Assembly: GCA_902604225.1 (NCBI GenBank)
Contig: CACKXV010000007.1
Location: forward strand, 1 to 36,649
DNA length: 36,649 nt
Direction of reading: 5' to 3'
From: an uncultured Pelagibacteraceae bacterium
Lineage (GTDB): Bacteria; Pseudomonadota; Alphaproteobacteria; Pelagibacterales; AG-422-B15
A program made the position numbers and the translations under genes. The notes under the pieces were generated by a model. The model searched no databases, was not told where the DNA came from, and saw nothing but the letters and a program-made list of their open reading frames with translations. Position 1 is the stretch's first letter. Each line of letters opens with the position of its first letter. This document shows positions 29,348-36,649 of this stretch, piece after piece.

Positions 29348-32300
29348 ATGCCAGTAACTCCAGCAGAAGCTCAAGAGTTTTTTCAGGAGGTTGCGTCCGC
29401 AGCATCACCGGAAGAACAGCAGGCATTAATACAAGAATACGCAGCTAATAATGACAATCCAGACGAAATGTTGGCCGCTGTGGTTCAAGCGAACCCTGCA
29501 GCTGCTCAACAAATTGCATCTGCAACTGCTCAGGCAATACCTGAACAAGCAGCAGAGATAGCTGGAGCAATTGCTGCAGCTGCACCACAAACTGCAAATG
29601 CTACTGCTGCTGCAATGGCATCAGCTGCACCTGATATTGCACAAGATGTTGCATCAGATGTTGTGAATAACGCTCCTGCCGCTGCAGGTGCTGTCGCTGC
29701 ATCCCTTACACAAATTAATCCTGAGGGCGCTGCTGAAATGGCAGCTGCAATTGCTGAGTCAACACCCGCTGCAGCAGGCGCTGTTGCTGCTGCCGTTGCA
29801 CAAGCTGCTCCTGAACATGCCGTTGAAGCCGCTGCCTCAATGGCTGCTGCAAATCCTGCAGCTGCAAGTGGAGCTGCAAGCGCTGTAGCTGCCGCTGATC
29901 CTGAAGCTGCTTCTCAAGTCGCAACTGCAATGGCACAAGCCGCTCCTGAAGCTGCTGCTGCTGTAGCTGCTGGCGTTGCATCTGGCGTCGCTCAAGCTGC
30001 AATTGCAGAAGTAAATCAAGAAACAGCACAAGCTAATGCTGAAATTCAAGCTGATGCTCAAGGCCAAATAGGCGATGCACAAGCTGATTTTGCCGAAGCC
30101 ACAGGCGCTGGATCTGAGTCTGCTCTTGCTGACGCACAAGGTGAGATTGCCGACGTTCAATCTGCTGCTCAAGACGCTTTGATTGAAAGCAATCAAGCAG
30201 GACAAGAAGCTGCTCTAGCTGCCTCACAAGAAGCTACTGCTGAAATTATATCTGAAATGATTGCAATGAATCCTGATGCTGCTGCAGAAATTATAGCTGG
30301 AACTGCAGCATCAAATCCTGAGGCTGCTGCAGAAATTGTTCAAGAAATGATGGAGTCAAATCCAGAAGGTGCTGTTGAAATGTGTGCAGATATTGCTGAG
30401 GCAAACCCTGCCGCCGCTGCTCTTGCAACAGAAGCAATTATAGAGTCCAATCCTGAACTTGCTATTGAAGCTACTGCTGCTATGGCTGAAGTTGCACCTG
30501 CTGCAGCTGGCGCTGCTGCAGAAGTAATGGCTGAATTAGCTCCTGAACAAGCAGGTGAAGCTGCGATTGCAATGCAAGATGCTGCGCCTGAAGCTGCTGC
30601 TGCAATTGCTGGCGGGGTTGCTCAAGGCAATCCTGAAGTCGCTGCTGAGGTAGCTAACGAAATGGCTGCCGCTGATCCTGAAGCAGCTGCTGATATTGCA
30701 ACAGGTGTCGCCGTTGCTGCACAAGCCAATGCTCAGGCTGAAGTTGCTGAGGCACAAGCTGAAGCCCAAGCTCAAGTAGCTGAGGTTCAAGAAGAGCTTG
30801 CTGACGCCGTCAGTGAAGCACAAGCAGATTTAAATTCTGATGATCCAAATATTGTTGCCGATGCTCAAGCCACTCTAGCAGACGCACAAGCACAAATTGC
30901 AGATGCTCAAGCTGCTGGACAAGAAGCTATTGCAGAAGTCCAAGGTGCTGCAGCAGAGACCGCACAAGATTTAGCTGGTGATATCGCTGGCGCGATGATG
31001 GAAGCTAATCCTGAAGCAGTTGCTGACATTGCAGAACAAGTAGCTGAGTCTGCACCAGGTACTGCTGCTGGCATAATGAATGCTGTAGCTGAGGTTGCTC
31101 CAGAACAAGCTGTTGAAGCTGCCGCAACAATGGCTGATGCAAACCCTGCCGCTGCAGGTGCTGCCGTGGAAGCTGTCACTGAAGCTTTACCTGAATTAGC
31201 GACTGAAGCTGCTGTGGCTATGGCGGAAGCTGCTCCAGAAGCTGCAGCAAGTATTGCTGCAAGTGTCGCTCAAGCAAATCCAGATGCTGCAACTGAAATT
31301 GCATCTGAAATGGCAAACGTTGCTGCAAACAATGAAAACTTTTCTCAAGATGAAGCTCTAGCTATGCAAACTGCAATTGCAACTCAAGTTGCAAGTGCTG
31401 CACCTGAAGCTGCCGCAGAAGTTGCGAGCGCAATGGTAGAGTCAATGACAACTGGTATTGAAGGTAATGCCAGTGAAGGTGCTTTAGCTGAAGCCGCTGC
31501 TGCGATGACAGCAAATGTTGCATCTGCTGCAACCCAAGCTGATCCTGAAGGAGCCGCTGACTTAGCAAGTACCATGATGGAACAAATGGCTGAGATACCA
31601 GGTATTGAGCCTGAGGCATTGGCCGAGACTGGTGCGGGCATGACAGCAAATATGGCTGCAACTGCCGTCGCTGCTGATCCAGAGGGAGCCGCTGATTTAG
31701 CTGGTGCCATGATGGATGTTATGGCAGATATTCCAAACGTTCCTGAAGATTTTGACATGGCTGGTCAAATGGCTGAGATGACAACTAATATTGCGACCCA
31801 AGCTACAGCAGCAGCTCCCGAGCAAGCTGCTGAATTAGCTGGAGCAATGATGGAGCAAATGGCAGATATTCCTGGCGCTCCTGATGATTTTGATGCTGCC
31901 GCGCAAATGGCAGAAATGACAGCAAATATAGCAACTGCAGTTGCAGCTGCGGATCCTGAAGCTGCAGGTGAAATTGCTGGTCAAATGATGGAACAAATGG
32001 CTGAGATCCCTGGCGTTTCTTTAGAAGACATGGCTGAGTTTAACAATGATATGGCTGCACAGGTTGCGCAAGTTGCACCTGAAACAGCAGGGGATGTATT
32101 GGGAGCAATGGCTGCTGCTGATCCTGGTGCTGCAGCTGAACTAGCAACTGCAATGGCAGAAGCTAATCCTGCTGCCGCAGGTGAGGCGATGGCAGGACTT
32201 GCTGAAGCTGCGCCAGAACTTATTGCAGATGTTGCTGGAGCAGTTGCTGAAGCTGCACCAGAATTATCTGGAGTCCTAGCTGCCGGAGTTGCATCTGGTA

Positions 32301-35300
32301 ACCCAGAAGTTGCAGCTGAGGCCGCTCTTGCTTTATCAGAAGTTAATCCAGACGCTGCCGCACAAATCGCTGCAAGCACTGCTGCTGCTAATCCAGAATT
32401 CGCTGCAGAAGTTGCAGCTGCAATGGCTGAAGCCAATCCTGATGCCGTAGCCGATATGGCTGCCGCTGTTGCACAATTTGCACCAGACGCTGCTGCATCT
32501 GTTGCATCTGAACTTATTTCTAATGATCCTGAAGCTGCAGGTGAACTCGCAGCTGCAATGGCCGAAGCAAACCCAGCTGCTGCTGGAGATATTGCTGGCG
32601 CGTTGATGGAGTCTGCTCCTGAACAAGCTGTGGCTGCCGCTACAGCAATGGCTGAAGCTAGTCCTGCTGCCGCTGCATCTGCAGCACAAGGTATGGCTGC
32701 TGTTGTTGCCGATGCAGGTTTCTTTGATGGTGGAAGTGCTGACATAGCAACTCAAGCTGCTGCTGCTATGGCAGAAGTCGCACCAGAAGTTGCTTCCTCA
32801 GTTGCCGCTGGTATCGCTAGTGGTAATCCTGAAATGGCTGCCGAGGTTGCAGTCGCAATGGCAGAAGCCGCTCCAGATGCTGCTTCCGCAATCGCAGGTG
32901 GAATGGCTAGAAGCGCACCTGATGCCGTTGGCGATGTTATTGGGGCAATGGCTGATGCTAACCCAGAAGCTTTGAATGATATTGCATCAGGTGTTGCCCA
33001 ATTTGCACCAGCTGCTGCTGGTGATGCAATGGCTGCTGTTGTAGAAGCAAATCCAGAAGCTGCAGTTGCTGCCGCAACTGCAATGGCTGCTGCTAATCCC
33101 GCTGCTGCTCAAGATATTACTGCCGCTATAATAGAAGTTGACCCCGGCGCTGCCGCAGATACTGCCGCTGCATTAGCAGAAGCAGTCCCTCAAGCCGCTG
33201 GAATGATTGCTGCAGGTGTTGCAGAAGCTGCACCCGAGGCTGCTGCGGATGTTGCTGGTTCGCTTGCTGAAGCTAACCCAGCTGCCGCTGCTCTAATTGC
33301 CACTTCTGTTGCACAAGCTGCACCAGAACTCGCAGGTGATATTGCTGCTGATATGGCCGCCGTTAATCCTGAAGCTATGGCAGGAGCTGTTGCAAATATT
33401 GCAGCAACTGTTGCTGCTGCGAACCCAGATTTAGCTGCAGACATTGCAGGAGATATGGCTGCTATTAATCCGAATGCCGCTGGCGCAATTGCAAATGTTG
33501 TTTCAGCTCAAGCTCCAGAAGCCGCAGCCGAAGCTGCAGCCGCATTAATTCAAGCTAATCCAGATGCCGCTGGCGCAATAGCTGCTGGAGTTGCTGCTCA
33601 AGCACCTGAAGCCGCCGCTGAAGCTGCTACGGCATTAGTTGAAGCTAATCCAGATGCCGCTGCCGCAATTGTTGGTGGAATGGCAAATGCAAATCCAGAC
33701 GCTGTTGCTGATGTTGCAGGGGCTATGATGGAAGCTGCTCCTGAAGCTGCCGCTGCTATGGCTGGTGCTGTTGCTCAAGCTGCGCCTGAAATGGCTGGAG
33801 ATATGGCAATAGCAATTGCTGAGAGTAATCCTGAACTTGCTGTTGAAGCTGCTGCTGCAATGGCAGAAGCAAACCCTGCTGCTGCACAAATGGCCGCAGA
33901 AGGTATGATGGAAGCTGCACCTGAGCTTGCTGCGGACGCTGCAAATGCAATGGCTGCTGCTGCCCCTGAAGCTGCTGCAGATATTGCTGGTGGAATGGCA
34001 ATGGCTAACCCTGATGCTGCTGCAGAAATTGCTGGCGCGATGGTCGAAGCTAATCCCGAAATGGCTGGAGACATTGCTACTGGAGTTGCGATGAGTGCTC
34101 CTGCCGCAATGGAAGATGTGGCTAGTACTTTAATTGAAGCTAACCCTGAAGCGACAGCAACTATGGCTGCTGTTCTTGCTGAAACTGCACCGGGCGCTGC
34201 TGATAACATGATGAATACTGTTGCAGATATTAATCCTGAAGCTGCACTTGCTGTTGCTGGTGCAATGGCTGAAGCTAATCCAATGGCTGCTGAGGGAACC
34301 GCTGGCGCAATAGCAGATACGTTGCCTGATCTTGCTGCTGATGCAGCAGGTGCTATGGCCGCTGCTAATCCTGACGTAGCAGGTGATATTGCTGCAGGTA
34401 TGGCTGCTGCTAATCCAGAAATTGCTGGCGACGTCGCTGGCGCTATGATGGATGCGGCGCCTGAAGCTGCACAGGGAATTGCACAAGGAATTGCCTCCGC
34501 AGCCCCTGACCAAGCTGCAGATGTTGCTGGCGCAATGGCAGAAGCTAACCCAGAATTTGCTGGTGATATTGCTGGCGGAATGGCTGCAGGAGACCCTGGT
34601 CAAGCTGCAGATATTGCAACTGCAATGGCTGCTGCAAACCCTGACGCTGCAGGTGAAATTGCTGGTGGCGTTGCTGAATTTGCTCCTGCTGCTGCAGGAG
34701 ATGTTGCTGGCGCTATGGTTGAAGCCAATCCTGAAGCTGCGATAGAGATGGCAACGGCAATGGCTGAAGCTAACCCACTTGCTGCTGGCGCTGCAATGGG
34801 GGCAATGGCTGAAGCAGCACCTGAGATCGCTACTGATGCTGCAGCTGCAATGGCTGAAGCTAATCCTGATGCAGCTGGTTTTGCTGCTCAAAGTATGGCT
34901 GACGCTGTTCCAGAATTAGCCGCTGAAGCTGCAACGGCAATGATGGAAGTTGCACCTGACTCTGCTGGTGCAATTGCAGGAGGAGTTGCAAGAGGAGATG
35001 TCGATATTGCCGCTCAAGTTGCAACTGATATGGTTAACGCTAATCCAGAATTAATGGGAGATATTGCAGGAGGTGTTGCTCAAATGGCTCCTGGTGCTGC
35101 TGGTGACGTAGCTGGCGCAATGGTTGAAGCAAATCCAGATGGCGCAGCCGATATGGCCGCTGCTGTTGCTGAAAATGTCCCTGGAGCAGCTGGTGCTGTT
35201 GCAGGCGCTATAGCAGAAGCTGACCCAGCACTTGCTGCTGAAGCTGCTGGTGCGATGATGGAGGCAAACCCTGCTGCTGCTTCTGCAGCTGCTGCTGGTA

Positions 35301-36649
35301 TGGCAAATGCCGCACCTGAAGTTGCGGGTGATGTTGCTGGTGCCATGATGGAAATTGCAATGGCACCTGACTTTGCTGCTGACTTTGTTGAAAATGCTAC
35401 TACTGCGAATCCAGACATGAGTCCTGAACAACTTGATGCGCTAGTAGAGAATTTCGCAGGAAATGCGGTTGGCTCAATTGCTCAAGGTATGGCAGTAGGT
35501 GATCCTGATATAGCTGGTGATATGGCAGGGATTATGATGGATGCTGCTATGGCCAATCCTGAAATGGCTGAAAATTTTGTAGGTGAAATTGCAGGCGGTA
35601 TGGCTGCAGGCGCGCCTCAACAAGCAGGAGATATTGCTGTTGGCATGATGGAAGCAAATCCTGAGATGGCTGGAGATATTGCTGGCGGAGCTGCCGCAGG
35701 CAACCCACAAGTTGCAGCAGGAGTTGCAATGGAAATGGTTGGATCAGATCCGAGTTTAGTTAACGATATTGCTGGTGGGGTTGCTGAAATGGCACCTGCC
35801 ACTGCAGGTGGTGTTGTTGGCGCAATGGTCGCTGATAATCCTGATATTGCAGCTGGAGTAATTGATGCAGCAATGACAGCAAATCCAGCCGCCGCTGGTG
35901 CCGTTGCTGGTGGAGTTTTAGCTGCAGTTCCTGATGGGGAAGCTGCTATTGGAATTATGCAAGAAGTTGCAGCTGCTAATCCAGAAGCTGCTGGTGCCTT
36001 TGCAGGAGGTATAGCGCAAGCTAACCCTGTTGCTGCCGGTGAAATGGCTGGTGGTTTGGCTGCAATTGATCCTGGACTAGCAGGAGATATGGCAGGCGCC
36101 ATGGCAACTGCTAACCCTGCTGCTGCAACGATGGTTGCTGCAGGAGTAGCTGAATTTGCTCCAGATGCTGTGGGAGCAATTGCTGGTTCTATGGCTGAAG
36201 CTAATCCAGCTATTGCAGGACAGGTTGCTGCTGGTATGGCTCAGTTTGATCCTGGTGCCGCAGCACAGTTTGCTGGAGATTTAGTTGCTGCTAATCCCGA
36301 TATGGCTGCGAATATTGCAAGTGGAATGGCACAATTAGCTACGCAAGGTGGTATGGCAGATTTAGCTGGTGAGTTTATGGGTCAAATGGCGGCAGCTAAT
36401 CCTGAAATGGCTGGCATGATGGCAGCTGGGATGACTCAAATGATGGGTAATCAAGGCGCGGCATTCATGGCTGATATGGGCGATGTAATGGGGGCCGATA
36501 TGGCAGCTCAATTACAGGCTGATATGCAATCACAAATGGCAGATATGCAAGCAATGATGCAAAGTGCAATGCAGGGCGGAGACATGTTTATGGGGCCAAT
36601 GATGACGGGTGACATGATGGGACCTGCTGACTTTGGTGGAATGATGGAT
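29348..36649 (+). CDS. giant Ala-rich 15-residue-repeat protein, 3' truncated by window edge (2434 codons, no stop seen)
   Basis: ATG 29348 preceded by gaaagga RBS; frame open to 36649 by manual translation (MPVTPAEAQEFFQEVASAASPEEQQALIQEYAANNDNPDEMLAAVVQANPAAAQQIASATAQAIPEQAAEIAGAIAAAAP...). Absent from the ORF track because it lacks a stop in the window. Confidence 0.95.
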   Translation, partial: MPVTPAEAQEFFQEVASAASPEEQQALIQEYAANNDNPDEMLAAVVQANPAAAQQIASATAQAIPEQAAEIAGAIAAAAPQTANATAAAMASAAPDIAQDVASDVVNNAPAAAGAVAASLTQINPEGAAEMAAAIAESTPAAAGAVAAAVAQAAPEHAVEAAASMAAANPAAASGAASAVAAADPEAASQVATAMAQAAPEAAAAVAAGVASGVAQAAIAEVNQETAQANAEIQADAQGQIGDAQADFAEATGAGSESALADAQGEIADVQSAAQDALIESNQAGQEAALAASQEATAEIISEMIAMNPDAAAEIIAGTAASNPEAAAEIVQEMMESNPEGAVEMCADIAEANPAAAALATEAIIESNPELAIEATAAMAEVAPAAAGAAAEVMAELAPEQAGEAAIAMQDAAPEAAAAIAGGVAQGNPEVAAEVANEMAAADPEAAADIATGVAVAAQANAQAEVAEAQAEAQAQVAEVQEELADAVSEAQADLNSDDPNIVADAQATLADAQAQIADAQAAGQEAIAEVQGAAAETAQDLAGDIAGAMMEANPEAVADIAEQVAESAPGTAAGIMNAVAEVAPEQAVEAAATMADANPAAAGAAVEAVTEALPELATEAAVAMAEAAPEAAASIAASVAQANPDAATEIASEMANVAANNENFSQDEALAMQTAIATQVASAAPEAAAEVASAMVESMTTGIEGNASEGALAEAAAAMTANVASAATQADPEGAADLASTMMEQMAEIPGIEPEALAETGAGMTANMAATAVAADPEGAADLAGAMMDVMADIPNVPEDFDMAGQMAEMTTNIATQATAAAPEQAAELAGAMMEQMADIPGAPDDFDAAAQMAEMTANIATAVAAADPEAAGEIAGQMMEQMAEIPGVSLEDMAEFNNDMAAQVAQVAPETAGDVLGAMAAADPGAAAELATAMAEANPAAAGEAMAGLAEAAPELIADVAGAVAEAAPELSGVLAAGVASGNPEVAAEAALALSEVNPDAAAQIAASTAAANPEFAAEVAAAMAEANPDAVADMAAAVAQFAPDAAASVASELISNDPEAAGELAAAMAEANPAAAGDIAGALMESAPEQAVAAATAMAEASPAAAASAAQGMAAVVADAGFFDGGSADIATQAAAAMAEVAPEVASSVAAGIASGNPEMAAEVAVAMAEAAPDAASAIAGGMARSAPDAVGDVIGAMADANPEALNDIASGVAQFAPAAAGDAMAAVVEANPEAAVAAATAMAAANPAAAQDITAAIIEVDPGAAADTAAALAEAVPQAAGMIAAGVAEAAPEAAADVAGSLAEANPAAAALIATSVAQAAPELAGDIAADMAAVNPEAMAGAVANIAATVAAANPDLAADIAGDMAAINPNAAGAIANVVSAQAPEAAAEAAAALIQANPDAAGAIAAGVAAQAPEAAAEAATALVEANPDAAAAIVGGMANANPDAVADVAGAMMEAAPEAAAAMAGAVAQAAPEMAGDMAIAIAESNPELAVEAAAAMAEANPAAAQMAAEGMMEAAPELAADAANAMAAAAPEAAADIAGGMAMANPDAAAEIAGAMVEANPEMAGDIATGVAMSAPAAMEDVASTLIEANPEATATMAAVLAETAPGAADNMMNTVADINPEAALAVAGAMAEANPMAAEGTAGAIADTLPDLAADAAGAMAAANPDVAGDIAAGMAAANPEIAGDVAGAMMDAAPEAAQGIAQGIASAAPDQAADVAGAMAEANPEFAGDIAGGMAAGDPGQAADIATAMAAANPDAAGEIAGGVAEFAPAAAGDVAGAMVEANPEAAIEMATAMAEANPLAAGAAMGAMAEAAPEIATDAAAAMAEANPDAAGFAAQSMADAVPELAAEAATAMMEVAPDSAGAIAGGVARGDVDIAAQVATDMVNANPELMGDIAGGVAQMAPGAAGDVAGAMVEANPDGAADMAAAVAENVPGAAGAVAGAIAEADPALAAEAAGAMMEANPAAASAAAAGMANAAPEVAGDVAGAMMEIAMAPDFAADFVENATTANPDMSPEQLDALVENFAGNAVGSIAQGMAVGDPDIAGDMAGIMMDAAMANPEMAENFVGEIAGGMAAGAPQQAGDIAVGMMEANPEMAGDIAGGAAAGNPQVAAGVAMEMVGSDPSLVNDIAGGVAEMAPATAGGVVGAMVADNPDIAAGVIDAAMTANPAAAGAVAGGVLAAVPDGEAAIGIMQEVAAANPEAAGAFAGGIAQANPVAAGEMAGGLAAIDPGLAGDMAGAMATANPAAATMVAAGVAEFAPDAVGAIAGSMAEANPAIAGQVAAGMAQFDPGAAAQFAGDLVAANPDMAANIASGMAQLATQGGMADLAGEFMGQMAAANPEMAGMMAAGMTQMMGNQGAAFMADMGDVMGADMAAQLQADMQSQMADMQAMMQSAMQGGDMFMGPMMTGDMMGPADFGGMMD
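29976..30268 (+). other. Gln/Ala-rich coiled-coil-like interruption 1 within the giant CDS
   Basis: VASGVAQAAIAEVNQETAQANAEIQADAQGQIGDAQADFAEATGAGSESALADAQGEIADVQSAAQDALIESNQAGQEAALAASQEATAEIISEMIAM; the Pro-marked 15-aa register is lost. Confidence 0.7.
30719..31006 (+). other. Gln/Ala-rich coiled-coil-like interruption 2 within the giant CDS
   Basis: AQANAQAEVAEAQAEAQAQVAEVQEELADAVSEAQADLNSDDPNIVADAQATLADAQAQIADAQAAGQEAIAEVQGAAAETAQDL; similar to interruption 1. Confidence 0.7.
31541..32074 (+). repeat. block of 41-46-aa super-repeats within the giant CDS
   Basis: Unit starts at 31541, 31676, 31814, 31952 (spacings 45, 46, 46 aa, then 41 aa); each has DPEGAADLAGAMMDxMA(D/E)IPxxx...(Q)MAEMTxNIATxVAA-like content. 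Confidence 0.75.

Larger units (their letters stand above)
29483..36420 (+). repeat. degenerate in-frame 45-bp tandem repeat array encoding a 15-aa unit
   Basis: Consecutive units e.g. NPEAAAEIVQEMMES / NPEGAVEMCADIAEA / NPAAAALATEAIIES / NPELAIEATAAMAEV / APAAAGAAAEVMAEL / APEQAGEAAIAMQDA / APEAAAAIAGGVAQG / NPEVAAEVANEMAAA, each exactly 15 residues. Confidence 0.93.

Noticed and set aside
34990-35004. RGD motif (GVARGDVD) as an integrin-type adhesion signal.
   Set aside because: Single tripeptide in a repeat variant within a bacterial protein; most likely coincidental.
29715-36102. Many long antisense ORFs (up to 254 aa, e.g. 31981..32745 -) and sense-frame alternatives (29688..29888, 32790..32975, 34452..34745) in the ORF track.
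   Set aside because: They are shadows of the repetitive GCN-rich coding frame, in which stop codons are rare in other frames. They have repetitive Ser/Ala/Leu/Gln-only composition and no RBS or domain logic, while the sense frame is a single 2434-codon ORF.
29483-36420. CRISPR-like or satellite DNA interpretation of the 45-bp periodicity.
   Set aside because: Units are degenerate, contiguous and strictly in frame, with no spacer/repeat alternation and no cas genes; the periodicity is explained at protein level.
29348-36649. Horizontal transfer of the giant gene inferred from its visibly higher GC.
   Set aside because: GC is driven by Ala (GCN) codons; GCT/GCA are preferred, consistent with the AT-rich host. 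Composition alone does not support foreign origin.
29348-36649. Type I antifreeze-like Ala-rich helix.
   Set aside because: That family has an 11-residue Thr-spaced period; here the period is 15 with a conserved Pro and few Thr, so the resemblance is compositional only.

Overview
The window is a gene-dense, AT-rich stretch of what looks like a streamlined alphaproteobacterial chromosome. Gene content and synteny (aapJQMP, pcm / PopZ-like DUF2497 / valS, NDUFS4-type complex I accessory protein) fit a marine SAR11/AEGEAN-169-like lineage, but taxonomy is inference only. About 29 kb is ordinary housekeeping and transport: argC (partial), hom, glpX, recJ, alternative oxidase, aguA/aguB, the aap amino-acid ABC operon, pcm, DUF2497, valS, ilvD and a TolC-family protein. 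It also holds five tRNA genes (Glu, Pro, Arg, Asn, Cys) and a minus-strand thiB-thiP-nhaD-gpx-photolyase directon preceded by a clear TPP riboswitch. The standout is the last 7.3 kb. One reading frame starts at ATG 29348 and stays open for 2434 codons to the window edge; it is missing from the ORF track because no stop is reached. It encodes a giant, Ala-rich, acidic, apparently Lys-free protein built from well over 100 degenerate 15-residue repeats (consensus roughly [N/A/D]-P-E-x-A-A-[E/D]-[I/V]-A-x-[A/G]-[M/V]-A-E-A). These are interrupted by two paralogous Gln/Ala-rich coiled-coil-like modules and a block of 41-46-aa super-repeats, and the visible part ends in a Met-rich segment (20 Met in 70 residues). 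It lies 60 bp downstream of the TolC-family gene, which suggests a type I-secreted surface or structural protein. I recognise no named family for it.
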